From contig NZ_JAECZC010000027.1 of the NCBI RefSeq assembly GCF_016056305.1, positions 41,843 through 105,842 of the forward strand: a stretch of DNA of 64,000 bases, written 5' to 3'. Below the pieces are notes generated by a model that was not told the DNA's origin, did not search any database, and worked only from the letters and a program-made list of their open reading frames with translations. A program made the position numbers and the translations under genes. Positions within the stretch are counted from its first letter, which is position 1. Each line of letters begins with the position of its first letter. Positions 1-8,864 of this stretch are shown here, in pieces. This stretch comes from Amazonocrinis nigriterrae CENA67 (GTDB taxonomy: Bacteria > Cyanobacteriota > Cyanobacteriia > Cyanobacteriales > Nostocaceae).

Positions 1-507
1 CCTAATTTTTTTGGCACACAGTAGAACTAATTTTCTCAACTAATTTGTTTTTTTGATTACACTGATGCTGGCTAAGTACAATTAGCTCAAAGATGACATC
101 AAGCCAGTAATTGAATGCATCATATGAGTGTGTATTAAACCCACCTCCTATTCAAGCCTTGCTATCAAGTGTAATTTGTTAGTTTCGCCACTTGGTAGAC
201 AGCATTTTGATTTTTTGTGTTTAATATTATCTTCATTCAGTACTATTACCAGACCTGTACCAGTTTTTGCAACAAAATGTCTAATATTATATTAATAAGC
301 AGTTATTATGCTTGTAATTGATTTTTTTTCTTCAAAAAAAATCTTTCAGGTGGGTTTGATTTATCTACCAATAGGAGAAACTGCATCAGAGTCTCAGCCC
401 CAAAGGTTTATTAAGATATACAAATTCGCTGGCAAGAAGATTGCCAGCGAACAGTGCCTCTTTGACACAAGCGATCGCTTTGGGTATATTTTGCTCAATT
501 AGTAAAA
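1..507. other. Intergenic, no convincing gene; one perfect hairpin
   Basis: AT-rich stretch at the left edge. The only open frame (308-502, plus strand, 64 codons) has no family resemblance and no ribosome binding site, so I do not call it. A perfect 11-bp inverted repeat with a 5-nt loop lies at 425-451 (arms TTCGCTGGCAA and TTGCCAGCGAA). It lies 57 nt beyond the 3' end of the GNAT gene and may be its transcription end or a dispersed repeat. It lacks a clear T-tract. Confidence 0.5.
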
Positions 508-1155
508 CTAACTATTATTCAGTGCCATTAATGAAATTTTTTCATTAGAATAAAGCCATTTCTGAAAATTGCCTTGACAACGCAACCATTCTTTATCTGT
601 CATTGCAAACCAATCGGTATCTCGGTTTCTGCCACGTACGAACATATGTTGTCGAAAACGACCTTCAAAAATAAATCCCATTCTTGCAGCCGCAGTCCGA
701 CTCGCATGGTTTAAAGAATCACATTTCCATTCAATCCGACGATAACAATGGCGGTTAAAAAGATGTTTAAGCAGTAGAAACTGTGATTCTGTATTAACTT
801 TCGTTTTGTGAACTGCTGGAGTCAACCACACATGTCCAATTTCAGCACGACCGTGGTTTGGAACAATCGCTAGCAATGCCACAATTCCTACCTGAGTATT
901 TGTTGAGTTTTCAAACACTGTCCAAACAAGAGGATCGGACTTACCTACCATCTCCTTTTCCATCCAGTCTTTCATTGTGGAAGGGCTATCAAATGGGCCG
1001 TAAAATAAGTAGTTCCACACGGCTTCCTTTTGAGGACTGCCATGTGAAGCAGCATATAAAGCTTCCACATCTCTTTCTGGAAAAAGAGGTGTAAGTGTTA
1101 CAAATTGGCCGTCGAGTTGAATAAATTCAGGTGGCTGCCAAGTTTGGTTTTTCAT
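508..1155 (-). CDS. GNAT family N-acetyltransferase (RimJ/RimL-like)
   Basis: A 215-residue protein that probably transfers an acetyl group from acetyl-CoA to an amine; the substrate is unknown. The GNAT fold is visible as the central strand VGIVALLAIVPNHGRAEIGHVWLTP (about residues 87-112), followed by the RIEWKCDSLNHASRTAAARMGF segment (about 138-160). That segment is the usual C-terminal part of RimJ/RimL enzymes, where N-A-S-R...A-x-x-x-G-F forms the acceptor/CoA side. Length fits the family. It is a single gene on the minus strand. No good ribosome binding site precedes the ATG, so the start is not certain. A cytoplasmic role in modifying a small molecule or protein N-terminus is inference. 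Confidence 0.85.
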   Translation of the reverse strand: MKNQTWQPPEFIQLDGQFVTLTPLFPERDVEALYAASHGSPQKEAVWNYLFYGPFDSPSTMKDWMEKEMVGKSDPLVWTVFENSTNTQVGIVALLAIVPNHGRAEIGHVWLTPAVHKTKVNTESQFLLLKHLFNRHCYRRIEWKCDSLNHASRTAAARMGFIFEGRFRQHMFVRGRNRDTDWFAMTDKEWLRCQGNFQKWLYSNEKISLMALNNS

Positions 1156-1232
1156 GATTTGATTGCTGATGCACAGACGGGTTGCTGACTGTTAACTGTT
1201 AACAGTCAGCAACGACCAATTCAAATTCAAGC

Positions 1233-1610
1233 CTACTGATTCCGCCAACGACGAGCAAACTCATTGAGGGTCTCTACTGGAATTTGGTTTTGCAGCCACT
1301 CTAATGCAGCCGTTTGATGAGTAAATTGGTTGGGATTGTAATTGAGACAGACATCTACTAGACGAATCGGTTGTTGAGTCACCGCTCGTAAGGCTACCCA
1401 AGTTTTAGCTCCGACAATTCCGTCTGCAACAAGACCACTGCTTTGCTGAAACTTAATGACTGCTGTCTGGGTGCTAGCACCAAAGATGCCGTCAACGACT
1501 AGCTTTGCACCTTTTGCATTGAGCAACTTTTGTAATTCAGATACAGCAGAACCAGAGTCGCCTTGGCGGAGTGTAGGATCTGCACTTTTAGCTGTTTGAG
1601 TATTAGTCAT
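1233..1610 (-). CDS. Small peptidoglycan-binding-domain protein
   Basis: A 125-residue protein with one PG_binding_1 domain at about residues 14-75. The signature is LRQGDSGSAVSELQKLL, then VDGIFGASTQTAVIKFQQ and VADGIVGAKTW, the three-helix repeat that binds cell-wall peptidoglycan. No signal peptide or catalytic domain is visible, so it is a binding module alone. The C-terminal 50 residues (LVDVCLNYNPNQF..., ending in RRWRNQ) are unassigned. An AGAGGAG Shine-Dalgarno lies just before the ATG and supports the start. The gene is co-directional with the GNAT gene downstream of it, with a 77-nt gap, so co-transcription is possible. Its cellular location is unclear because it lacks an export signal. 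Confidence 0.85.
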   Translation of the reverse strand: MTNTQTAKSADPTLRQGDSGSAVSELQKLLNAKGAKLVVDGIFGASTQTAVIKFQQSSGLVADGIVGAKTWVALRAVTQQPIRLVDVCLNYNPNQFTHQTAALEWLQNQIPVETLNEFARRWRNQ

Positions 1611-2623
1611 AGAACAACTCCTCTAATAATAAAGCTTGTTGAGTATATAGAAAGACTACATGAGTTGTCAGATGAGTTACGGAATAAATAATAAATTAAT
1701 TTTACATGGCTTTTTTGGCTTGCCCAAAACTTGTATCTTTAACACCAAAAGCAGTCAAGCGATCGCACTTCATCAAAACTTTACTGATTAGATGAGCGCG
1801 ATCGCACCATTCATGAAGAGTGCGTTACAGCAACGCCTTTTTTATCTATCTTGAGATAGTTGTGCCACAACGCAATGCTGTTCAGTTTTATCAGTGCTAC
1901 AGCTATGGGCAAGAAAGCAACGCACTGGCTCCCATAGTTCATATTTTCTTTATAAATAACTTTGAGAAATTTATTAACTGAATGTTAAATCTGAATTTGA
2001 ATTTAGAAATGTGTACACCTCTGTAAAAGTTTATTAATTATGAATACCAAGGTGGACATCAGTTTTAAGACGAGAAAGTCTTACAACAACATTATTTGTG
2101 TATAGCTAAATTGCCATTATCCTGAACCTCAAAAGTTTGAGCTTTATGTAAAGAATATTAAATTGTTTAATTAGTAATGCTAGTATTCAAGTATACGGTT
2201 TTGATAATATCAAGCAAAAAGGGTTTAGTTATGTTTGACACTTAGTTTCAAGGAATGTCTGACAAACTTTCACAACCACCAGAATTTCTCCTGATATGAT
2301 TACAGACGAGGATATTCATGTGCTACTTTTGAGTTCAACGTTGTAAAAGTAAACAGCAGACACACATCCTGCTCTTGCAGTAATTCTGGTTAATGGTAAA
2401 CATTCATAAGTATCTTTACTTAAATAAAGGTACTTATGAATAATGCTGACAAATTTTTGCATCAAAGTTTAATTTGTCTCCTCTGACAAATAATTAACTA
2501 GCTGGCTCTTGTGCGATCGCCATCAGTCTGCAATCAGCAAATGCCGTCTTTTATAGGACGGTGAATTTGTCCAGCGCAAAAAACTAAATATTTTGTAAAA
2601 ACTAACGATTCTTGGAGAAGAAA
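1611..2623. other. Long AT-rich intergenic region
   Basis: About 1 kb without a gene, between two divergently oriented genes. It holds HIP1 octamers, a large inverted repeat (listed separately at 2402-2441) and a small CCGTC/GACGG hairpin near 2543-2563, about 60 nt before the exported-protein gene. The hairpin could sit in its 5' leader. I see no coding sequence on either strand. Confidence 0.6.
2402..2441. repeat. 17-bp inverted repeat (hairpin)
   Basis: Arms at 2402-2418 and 2425-2441 are complementary over 17 bp with one G-T position, and the loop is 6 nt. There is no T-tract, so it is not an obvious terminator. It may be a regulatory hairpin or a small palindromic repeat upstream of the exported-protein gene. 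Confidence 0.7.
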
Positions 2624-3232
2624 ATGAAAACAGCAACAGCAATGGTCACCTCTTTAGCAGTACTCAGTCTGACGACTGTTCCAGCTTTAGCTGCCGCTTA
2701 CAAATACCAAGTCAACGGAAATAATGCCTATGCCTCTTTTTATCAATATGATGATTGCAGCTATACCGACGTTTACGTTTCTGCTTTTGACAACCTGACA
2801 AAAAGTGCGCCAGGCGCCCCAACTACCCAAGAAGGAGCTTCCCTCTCGTATAGTACCTACAACTATTGCAATGGAACATATTCGTATGGTTATGGCTTTA
2901 GTGACACCGCAGACGTGACAATTAGCAATTCATTGCAATCTGCCTCTTTGACTGGCACTTTCACACTTTATGATTATTACTCAGGAACTTCCAAGACTGC
3001 GGATGTCAATTTGACTTGGGCTGGTACGGGTAATACTTACCGTAGTAACTCTGTTAGCCACTATCAAGGGCCAGGCTACCTATCAAACTATCGCTCTAAA
3101 AGTACATCTCGTGACGCAACTGTCACGGGTACTGTTACCATAGACGGTACCAACGTGATTTCCGGTCTATCCTCCTATGCTGCAATCAGTTCTTCTAACT
3201 CTGGTTCACTGAATATTTATAAACCGAACTAG
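2624..3232 (+). CDS. Exported protein of unknown function
   Basis: A 202-residue protein I do not recognise. The N-terminus (MKTATAMVTSLAVLSLTT then VPALA) is a clear Sec signal peptide with a likely cut after ALA, about residue 23. The mature part is rich in Ser, Thr, Tyr and Gly and looks like a beta-sandwich. It carries two Cys residues in the first half (DDCSYTDV and YNYCNGTY) that could form a disulphide. I chose the ATG at 2624 because GGAG stands 6 nt upstream; a TTG 12 nt earlier lies before that site. The product is probably periplasmic or secreted. An 11-bp inverted repeat lies 87 nt downstream. Hypothetical, but well supported as a gene by the signal peptide and ribosome binding site. 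Confidence 0.8.
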   Translation: MKTATAMVTSLAVLSLTTVPALAAAYKYQVNGNNAYASFYQYDDCSYTDVYVSAFDNLTKSAPGAPTTQEGASLSYSTYNYCNGTYSYGYGFSDTADVTISNSLQSASLTGTFTLYDYYSGTSKTADVNLTWAGTGNTYRSNSVSHYQGPGYLSNYRSKSTSRDATVTGTVTIDGTNVISGLSSYAAISSSNSGSLNIYKPN

Positions 3233-3569
3233 ACATTAGACTGTAGTTGAATTAGCAAGACTTTTTTGTTGCAAAGTTGTTGTGCATTTAGGTTGCACAT
3301 AAACTTGTAAGGGTTGTCCTTAGTCATTTGTGTTTACAAAGAGCAAATGACTAATAACGGTCTTTACTCAAAAAATGCAATATATAGGTGCATTAGCAAA
3401 CCTTTGAGCCAAAAAAGAGTCTTCTCCTTTTGGGCAACATTAAGCCTGACTTTTCACGGTATGTGGAAAAGTCAGAGGGTGTGGGGTGTAGTAAAACTTT
3501 CTTTAGTTCCCTACACCCTACCTCCATTCTTGATGAGAGTTTCAGTACTTCCCGTGAAAACTCAGGAAA
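3233..3569. other. Intergenic between convergent genes; inverted repeats
   Basis: This gap separates the exported-protein gene and the convergent carotenoid oxygenase gene. At 3320-3354 a perfect 11-bp inverted repeat (TTAGTCATTTG / CAAATGACTAA, 13-nt loop) may end transcription, though it has no T-tract. A second weak palindrome around GACTTTTC...GAAAAGTC lies near 3449-3475. No gene is visible. Confidence 0.5.
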
Positions 3570-5006
3570 TTAAGCTGATTTCCAGGTGCCATGGAAACTG
3601 TGGGGGATAACACTGGGTAATCCTAATTTACACACAGGTTCTTCATTCAGACGATCGCTATCAAATACCCAAACTTCGCTACTATCAGAATTACCATCGT
3701 ACACCACTGTCAAAACCCAGCCTTGGTGAGGATTTTGGGTATCTTGGGCGTGGATGGGTTCTGTAACATAGCGATTTTCACCTAAGTCTGCTTCGGTGAG
3801 TGTTTCGCTATTGTAGTCAAAACGAGCGATCGCACCAAACCATTCGTTAGTGATATCTGCATTCTGTCCCAGCAATGAAAAATAAGTGTAACGGGAACTT
3901 TGTGCAACTTGCGATTGCGGCACTACTGGAAACTCACACTTGCGGTTGACAACTTGTTGTGCATTTATGACTTTACCCATTTGCGGATTCAGACGTACTT
4001 GCCAGAGTGTGCCATTAGCGATGGTGTGCGTTTTACCACTGGCAAATTCTCTCAAGAATTCATTACTTTGTTCAAAGTCTGAATATCTCACCACATCCAG
4101 AATGATTGTTCCTTGATCATCTTCATAGCCATTACCAAAATGCCAATGGAACCAAGGATCAGTTTCACCACGACTAACTAACGATAAGTTTTCCCGGTCA
4201 AAGATTAATACTTGCGTTCCTAACTGGGGTTTCCATAGCAGAGATTCGCTCAAGGTAGTTAAACCTAACAGCAATGGTAGTGTATTCAGTGCCATTGGAG
4301 GCATGAAAAACACTAGATATTTTTGTGTTAGCACAAAATCATGGATGACGGAGTAGCGGTCTAACTTGAAAGCAGTTTTTTGAATAATTTTACCAGTGCG
4401 ATCGCTTCTGTAGAGGTTCAGCTGTACGGAACTGCCTATACTGACTCCAAAGTTAAAAATTTCGCCTGTGTGTGGATCGCGCTTATAATGAGCAGAATAA
4501 GGTAATCCTTTAGTTAACGCACCTAAATTATCTAAACCTATAGTTTCCAAAGTTTGCAAATCAAGGGCGTAGGGATTGGTTGCTTCCCACAAAGCCAACA
4601 GTTTATCAGGTAAAGCCAAAACTGAAGTATTGGCTGCATTCTTAAATTGCTGATTCCACCGCTTCCAGATAGGGCCTGGTGTGTGCGTTCCATAAACACC
4701 ATAGAGAAAGCGTCCGGCTTGAGTTTCTGCTTGGTATTCTGCTGTTTGCACATAGCGATAGACTCCCGTGGCTCCTGCATCGGTAAAATGGACAGCAAGA
4801 ATTGCGCCATCTCCATCAAACCAGTGTCCCACAGACACACCACCGCGTTCTAAGCGTGCTGGGCCATTACGGTAAAGTGTACCGCGCAAGCCATCGGGGA
4901 TTTTGCCTGAGAGGATTGGCAGTTGGGTTAAAGGAAATTCAGTTGCAGGTTTTGCGATCGCGCCTGCCCAAGCTTTTTTACTTGACTTTTTCTCAATTGT
5001 CTGCAT
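3570..5006 (-). CDS. Carotenoid oxygenase (RPE65/CCD family)
   Basis: A 478-residue non-haem iron oxygenase that should cleave a carotenoid or apocarotenoid double bond with O2 to give aldehydes. The N-terminal GTLYRNGPARLE and GHWFDGDGAIL motifs (residues about 43-75) are signatures of the family. The four iron-binding His residues of the seven-bladed propeller are recognisable in AHYKRDPHTGE, VIHDFVLT, HWHFGNGYED and the C-terminal IPHSFHGTW. Length matches cyanobacterial enzymes such as the Synechocystis apocarotenoid-15,15'-oxygenase. It has no signal peptide and is a single transcription unit. Whether the substrate is a full C40 carotenoid or an apocarotenal cannot be told from sequence. 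Confidence 0.93.
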   Translation of the reverse strand: MQTIEKKSSKKAWAGAIAKPATEFPLTQLPILSGKIPDGLRGTLYRNGPARLERGGVSVGHWFDGDGAILAVHFTDAGATGVYRYVQTAEYQAETQAGRFLYGVYGTHTPGPIWKRWNQQFKNAANTSVLALPDKLLALWEATNPYALDLQTLETIGLDNLGALTKGLPYSAHYKRDPHTGEIFNFGVSIGSSVQLNLYRSDRTGKIIQKTAFKLDRYSVIHDFVLTQKYLVFFMPPMALNTLPLLLGLTTLSESLLWKPQLGTQVLIFDRENLSLVSRGETDPWFHWHFGNGYEDDQGTIILDVVRYSDFEQSNEFLREFASGKTHTIANGTLWQVRLNPQMGKVINAQQVVNRKCEFPVVPQSQVAQSSRYTYFSLLGQNADITNEWFGAIARFDYNSETLTEADLGENRYVTEPIHAQDTQNPHQGWVLTVVYDGNSDSSEVWVFDSDRLNEEPVCKLGLPSVIPHSFHGTWKSA

Positions 5007-5182
5007 ATAAAATTGTGGTTTTATCAGTTAAGGATGTATAAACACATTTTTACATTTTCATTTGTGTTGCAATTTTTTTACAATGCCTTTAGCTGCGGAG
5101 ATATAAAGGTTTTTGCTTGGGTGAAGAGATAAAATTTGTCGTTACCACAGAGTTTGCATTGATAAGGAAAATAAACCCTGTG

Positions 5183-5380
5183 GTTATGAATGAATATTCT
5201 GTGGTAACCAATGATTATTCATTGATAAGGAACCTTTAAGCTGTCGTTACCACGACTTAAACTGTGGTTATGAATGAATATTCTGCGGTAACCAATGATT
5301 ATTCATTGATAAGAAACCTTTAAGCTGTCGTTACCACGGCTTAAGCTGTGGTTATGAATGAATATTCTGCGGTTACCACA
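5183..5380. repeat. 84-bp tandem repeat, 2.4 copies, with internal palindromes
   Basis: The unit beginning GTTATGAATGAATATTCT starts at 5183, 5267 and 5351, an exact 84-bp period; the third copy is cut after 30 bp. Degenerate pieces extend upstream to about 5138 (GTCGTTACCAC). Each unit carries two inverted repeats: AATGAATA paired with TATTCATT, and ACCACGGCTTAAGCTGTGGT, which is nearly self-complementary. The copies differ at only a few positions, which suggests recent amplification. Confidence 0.85.
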
Positions 5381-5400
5381 GGGTTTAATTGATAAGTTAA

Positions 5401-5546
5401 ATTAAGTTAGGATAGATAGTTATAATTTCCACAGTTATTGCACCCCACCCCCAACCCCTCCCCGCGTGCGGGGAGGGGAGATAAAGCGTAGCTTTAGCGG
5501 GGTGGGGTTCTTCGGTTTTAATAAGTAATCAAGCGGACGTGATATT
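5401..5546. mobile_element. MITE-like element, copy 1
   Basis: About 146 bp related, in reverse orientation, to the element at 20294-20443. Shared parts are the end TAATCAAGCGGACGTGATATT, a GC-rich core palindrome (CCCCACCCCCAACCCCTCCCC ... GGGGAGGGG ... GGGGTGGGG) around TAAAGCGTAGCTTTAGC, and the inner flank TATAATTTCCACAGTTATTG. The other terminal repeat has diverged. No ORF is present. A non-autonomous palindromic element is inferred from the shared ends; boundaries are approximate. Confidence 0.65.
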
Positions 5547-5713
5547 AAATCAAGTCTGTAGTCACAACAGCCAAAGCTCTGCTTATATAGCACAAGCCTT
5601 GGTGTTTAGGACATCAACAGATGATAAAATCTAGACACAAAAAGACTTTTCACCCAGTCCCCAGTCCCCAGTCCCCAGCTATATTTGCAGGATGGGAAAT
5701 ACTTTTCATGCTA

Positions 5714-7801
5714 TCAAAAAACCAACAACATCCGCGGCTCTATTGCTTCCCAGGTTTGGGGTGACACCCGTACTGCTGCTTGTTTGCACTGGATAATCAG
5801 GTGATTGGCGTAGAGATAATTATTCAGTGCTTCCGCCTCTTCTTTAGAGAAATTAACCATGTCTTGGGTGAGATGGAAAGCATTGAGTAAGGTTTGTTGC
5901 AGGTGTTTGCGAAATGCTTGACGGACTTCTTTTGACTGTTGATCATCAGGAATTTTAGCTTTTAGGTCTTCAAGTTGGTCAATCAGCATAGTAAAATCAA
6001 CGTCATTGAAGATTTTTGATTCTTCAAGTTGACGAGTGTATTTAATGGCGTTGGCGTAGGCGATGACGATGGCGATGACGATGGCGATGGCGTTGACGTT
6101 GGCGTAGGCATAGGCGTTGGTGATGGCGTAGGCGTTGGCGTAGGCTTTGGCGATGGCGATGGCGTAGGCGTTGGCGTTGGCGATGGCGATGGCGTTGGCG
6201 TTGGCGATCGCTACTGCACGTTTCCCCACTGGTTTATAATTCCCTTCAGATCCGGCTGTTATTTGTTCTGCCCACTTTAATAAAGCTTGCAATTTTGGCG
6301 TGTTAATATACTTTTGCGCTTCCTTTTCCATTAGCAATAGCAACTCATCTGCACCACCGCGCATTAAACCAGCTACTAGTAAAAATACTTCTTTCCAGCG
6401 TCTATCTATCAAATGTTCAGTAACTAATTTTTCAACTTGGCGATGGTCATCAATATATTGTGCTGTTAAATATTCTTGTAGCGTCAGATGAGAAAAAGAA
6501 TATACTTCCTCTGCTCGTTCTACCAAAATTCCTTGTTGAACAGCAATAGCATCCAAAACTGCCTCACCATTTAAATGTTGAGGTGCATTCAAATTATTCG
6601 CTAAAAATGCTTTGATTTGCTGAACAATATCACGCTGAGCAAAGAATAGCTTGTCAGACTCAAAATATGTATAAGCAATTTCTGATAGTAATATCTCTTC
6701 TAATTCTGTATGCAGTCCTTGATAAATTTTGTCTCGGTTGATTCGCTTTTCTGATGCCCATTCTTCTAATAATATCCGCAAAGCCTTACGATAAAGAACA
6801 CTACGATTATCTGGAAAGTTTTGCGATCGGTCATATACTAAACACAGAAATGTCAGTAATAAAGGCGTGTGTGCCAACTCTTTAGCAGCAGAATTTTCTG
6901 ACTTTTGTAGCAACTCCCAGCATTTCTCACTTGTCTTTACCTGTCTATCTACTTCTGAGTGAAACCAGTTATCAATAAATTGCTGAATTTGGACATCATC
7001 AAAATCTGCCATTGCTACATCGCTAAAGCGGCGAAAACCACTACGATGAGCCGCTGTGCGACAAGAAGCAATGAAGCGATTTTGATCGTACTTGTCAACA
7101 AAGTTTTGAATTTGGTTAATTGCCTCTGTCAAGTTTTTTTGTGGTACTTCATCCAATCCATCTAGCAAAATTAGTAACTTGCCTTTTTCTAAAGCTTTAG
7201 CTGTAAATTCTTCAGGGAATGGAAAGCGACAGATACCAAACTCTTCAGCAATTAGTTTTTCAATATCGATATTGCTTGTCAACCTTTTCAATTCCAGAAA
7301 AACTGGTATACAGTCGTGCTGAAATTCTGCTTTTTTACCTTTCAGTGCTTCTAGTCCCATCTTTCGCAAAAAGGTAGACTTACCTGCACCAGGGCCACCA
7401 AGTACCATCAGATATTGCTGAACATTAGCAACTTTAATTCCTGCTTGTTTACCCCTATCTTGAGATAGAAACCTGCGGCCATTAGCTTGGCGATAGAATT
7501 TTTCTAAATTTTCAATAGATTCAAAACTACGTATACCATCATGATCTAAAAATTGAACTGCCGTATAGACCGATTCCAACTTGACATGTTCACGCATTCC
7601 CAATACTTTGAGAATACCGTGCCGTTCTTCGTAGTTTTTGACATATTGCTTTGATGCAGTGAAAATTAACTCTTGAGTTGTTTTATCTACACTATTGGCA
7701 ACCGTTCCCAAAAGCTTACCTGCGCCTTCCCGAAGCATTTGAAAAATCGGAACAGCTAACCTAATAACGGTTTGTTCAGCTAAAGATTCCACTCCTGACA
7801 T
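5714..7801 (-). CDS. NACHT-domain STAND NTPase with AlaXaa repeat
   Basis: A 695-residue STAND NTPase. After a helical N-terminal region (1-130) comes the NACHT module, with Walker A GGPGAGKST at 135-143 and Walker B LLILLDGLDEVP at 209-220, then winged-helix/helical parts up to about 525. Residues about 531-585 are an Ala-x dipeptide repeat (x is mostly Asn, Ile or Tyr), encoded by a GGCGNN hexanucleotide array. The last 110 residues (ending LNNYLYANHLIIQCKQAAV...) look like the helical C-terminal domain common in cyanobacterial NACHT proteins. Some bacterial NACHT proteins protect against phage by sensing and oligomerising. That role here is inference, since no separate effector domain is recognisable. 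It is a single gene. Confidence 0.9.
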   Translation of the reverse strand: MSGVESLAEQTVIRLAVPIFQMLREGAGKLLGTVANSVDKTTQELIFTASKQYVKNYEERHGILKVLGMREHVKLESVYTAVQFLDHDGIRSFESIENLEKFYRQANGRRFLSQDRGKQAGIKVANVQQYLMVLGGPGAGKSTFLRKMGLEALKGKKAEFQHDCIPVFLELKRLTSNIDIEKLIAEEFGICRFPFPEEFTAKALEKGKLLILLDGLDEVPQKNLTEAINQIQNFVDKYDQNRFIASCRTAAHRSGFRRFSDVAMADFDDVQIQQFIDNWFHSEVDRQVKTSEKCWELLQKSENSAAKELAHTPLLLTFLCLVYDRSQNFPDNRSVLYRKALRILLEEWASEKRINRDKIYQGLHTELEEILLSEIAYTYFESDKLFFAQRDIVQQIKAFLANNLNAPQHLNGEAVLDAIAVQQGILVERAEEVYSFSHLTLQEYLTAQYIDDHRQVEKLVTEHLIDRRWKEVFLLVAGLMRGGADELLLLMEKEAQKYINTPKLQALLKWAEQITAGSEGNYKPVGKRAVAIANANAIAIANANAYAIAIAKAYANAYAITNAYAYANVNAIAIVIAIVIAYANAIKYTRQLEESKIFNDVDFTMLIDQLEDLKAKIPDDQQSKEVRQAFRKHLQQTLLNAFHLTQDMVNFSKEEAEALNNYLYANHLIIQCKQAAVRVSPQTWEAIEPRMLLVF
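6046..6211. repeat. Hexanucleotide (GGCGNN) array inside the NACHT gene
   Basis: About 27 hexamers of the form GGCGTT, GGCGAT or GGCGTA follow one another within the NACHT reading frame. The 6-bp unit equals two codons, so gain or loss of units keeps the frame and only changes the length of the AlaXaa segment. The array ends in a HIP1 octamer (GCGATCGC). Confidence 0.9.
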
Positions 7802-7891
7802 AAAATTAACAATAAATATATTTGAAATTTACAAGATTATTGTAATATTTTGTAGTCTCCAGTATAGCAATTCACTGACTTTAATATAGTA

Positions 7892-7923
7892 GGGTGCGTT
7901 ATGGATTGAGTCCTAACGCACCG
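7892..7923. repeat. Dispersed palindrome GGTGCGTTA...TAACGCACC
   Basis: The arms at 7893-7901 and 7914-7922 are perfect 9-bp complements. The same motif occurs at 14391-14440. It is a short dispersed palindromic repeat in gaps between genes. Confidence 0.75.
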
Positions 7924-7953
7924 AAAAAGTGTGATGCTACTTTCTTACATCTC

Positions 7954-8328
7954 TCACATACTAGGCAAGTCACCTTCAGGCAAGATATTATTGATGCTGA
8001 GTACCCACGGTATACCTTTGTCAACTGGAGAACTGACAGTAATTTTAGCTGTGTTAGTGAACTGTTTTAACTTGTCAGTAAAATGGGGAATAGTTTTCAT
8101 GATGTTGCGATAACTTTCCATATTGTGACAAATCATGATCAATGTCAGAATGCCACTATTGATTCGGAAATACCAATGGCAACTACATAATAAGGTACGT
8201 GTCATTTGATCGCACGCCAAGAAAAAGCTTTTTTTAGTTGCTTCTTCAAGTTGCCTGAATAGTATTTCACTCATCCTTGTTGTTTGATCTGAAGGCAAAT
8301 CATCTGGAGGTAGACATGATTGATTCAT
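7954..8328 (-). CDS. Hypothetical protein
   Basis: A 124-residue protein I cannot assign. It has a plausible ATG, and its composition (charged N-terminus, a hydrophobic middle around FRINSGILTLIMICHNM, and a VDKGIPWVLSINN segment) looks like a real soluble protein rather than a chance ORF. Cys residues occur in FLACDQ, LLCSCHWYF and MICHNM. It lies between the NACHT gene and another small minus-strand gene, all in the same direction. It might therefore belong to the same accessory neighbourhood. Function unknown. Confidence 0.55.
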   Translation of the reverse strand: MNQSCLPPDDLPSDQTTRMSEILFRQLEEATKKSFFLACDQMTRTLLCSCHWYFRINSGILTLIMICHNMESYRNIMKTIPHFTDKLKQFTNTAKITVSSPVDKGIPWVLSINNILPEGDLPSM

Positions 8329-8375
8329 AAGATTTTGGTTAGCAGCAAAGTATAAAAGCTGCGGTTAAGATTGGT

Positions 8376-8407
8376 ATTAGGGCATAGGGCATAGGGCATA
8401 GAGCATA
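8376..8407. repeat. Heptameric STRR (GGCATAG)n
   Basis: Four consecutive heptamers of the type GGCATAG, one with a substitution. This is a typical short tandemly repeated sequence of filamentous cyanobacteria. Confidence 0.8.
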
Positions 8408-8498
8408 GGTGGGCCAGTACCTTGGCAAACAAAGCTGGACACCAGTCCCCAGCCCAAACCTTTAATTACTTATTTTTCATGTGTCAGTCGTATTAGCA

Positions 8499-8864
8499 TT
8501 ATTGTTCTTGCGTGACAATTAAGAGCAAATCTAACCATAACTGGGGATAAGCTTCCTTAAGATTCGACAAAGGATCACGCATCAAATTGTTAGCATTCAA
8601 ACAAACAACTTCAACTAATCCCACATATTCGGCTACTTCTCTGAGTAGGTTTTTTTGCGCTTCTACAGTATGAATTAGTTTGTCTGGACAATAAATTCCA
8701 ATGTATTTTGCATGGCAAATGCAACTTTTTAGATTTGCTCTTGTTAAATAAGGCTTAGGATTAATTACCTTCACATAACACTGACGTAGTAATTTCCATA
8801 CCTGTGGGTGAGCGTGTTCGATAATTACAGTAAATTGGTGCGCTAAGTCTTCTTCGGTAATCAT
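8499..8864 (-). CDS. Hypothetical protein
   Basis: A protein of 121 residues from the preferred start. Two ATGs stand 12 nt apart. The second (8864) is preceded at good distance by GGAGAG and is preferred; the first (8876) lies ahead of that site. It contains several Cys residues (RQCYVKV, SCICHAKY, IYCPDKL, VVCLNANN), possibly a small metal site, but no motif matches a family I know. The C-terminus (YPQLWLDLLLIVTQEQ) is hydrophobic. It is on the same strand as the preceding unknown gene, 170 nt away. Function unknown. Confidence 0.6.
   Translation of the reverse strand: MITEEDLAHQFTVIIEHAHPQVWKLLRQCYVKVINPKPYLTRANLKSCICHAKYIGIYCPDKLIHTVEAQKNLLREVAEYVGLVEVVCLNANNLMRDPLSNLKEAYPQLWLDLLLIVTQEQ

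Larger units (their letters stand above)
5007..5713. other. Repeat-filled intergenic region
   Basis: About 700 bp with no gene. It holds an 84-bp tandem repeat, a MITE-like element and a short AGTCCCC heptamer run near 5657-5678. The first two are listed separately. It lies upstream of the carotenoid oxygenase and downstream of the NACHT gene, so the repeats could form part of the oxygenase promoter region or end the NACHT transcript. Confidence 0.7.

Noticed and set aside
308..502. 64-codon plus-strand ORF
   Set aside because: No ribosome binding site, no family features, and its 3' part is a perfect hairpin.
5183..5380. CRISPR array
   Set aside because: The 84-bp units are contiguous tandem copies without unique spacers.
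6029..6280. Plus-strand Gly/Val/Asp repeat ORF inside the NACHT gene
   Set aside because: Shadow of the hexanucleotide array on the opposite strand of a clear gene.
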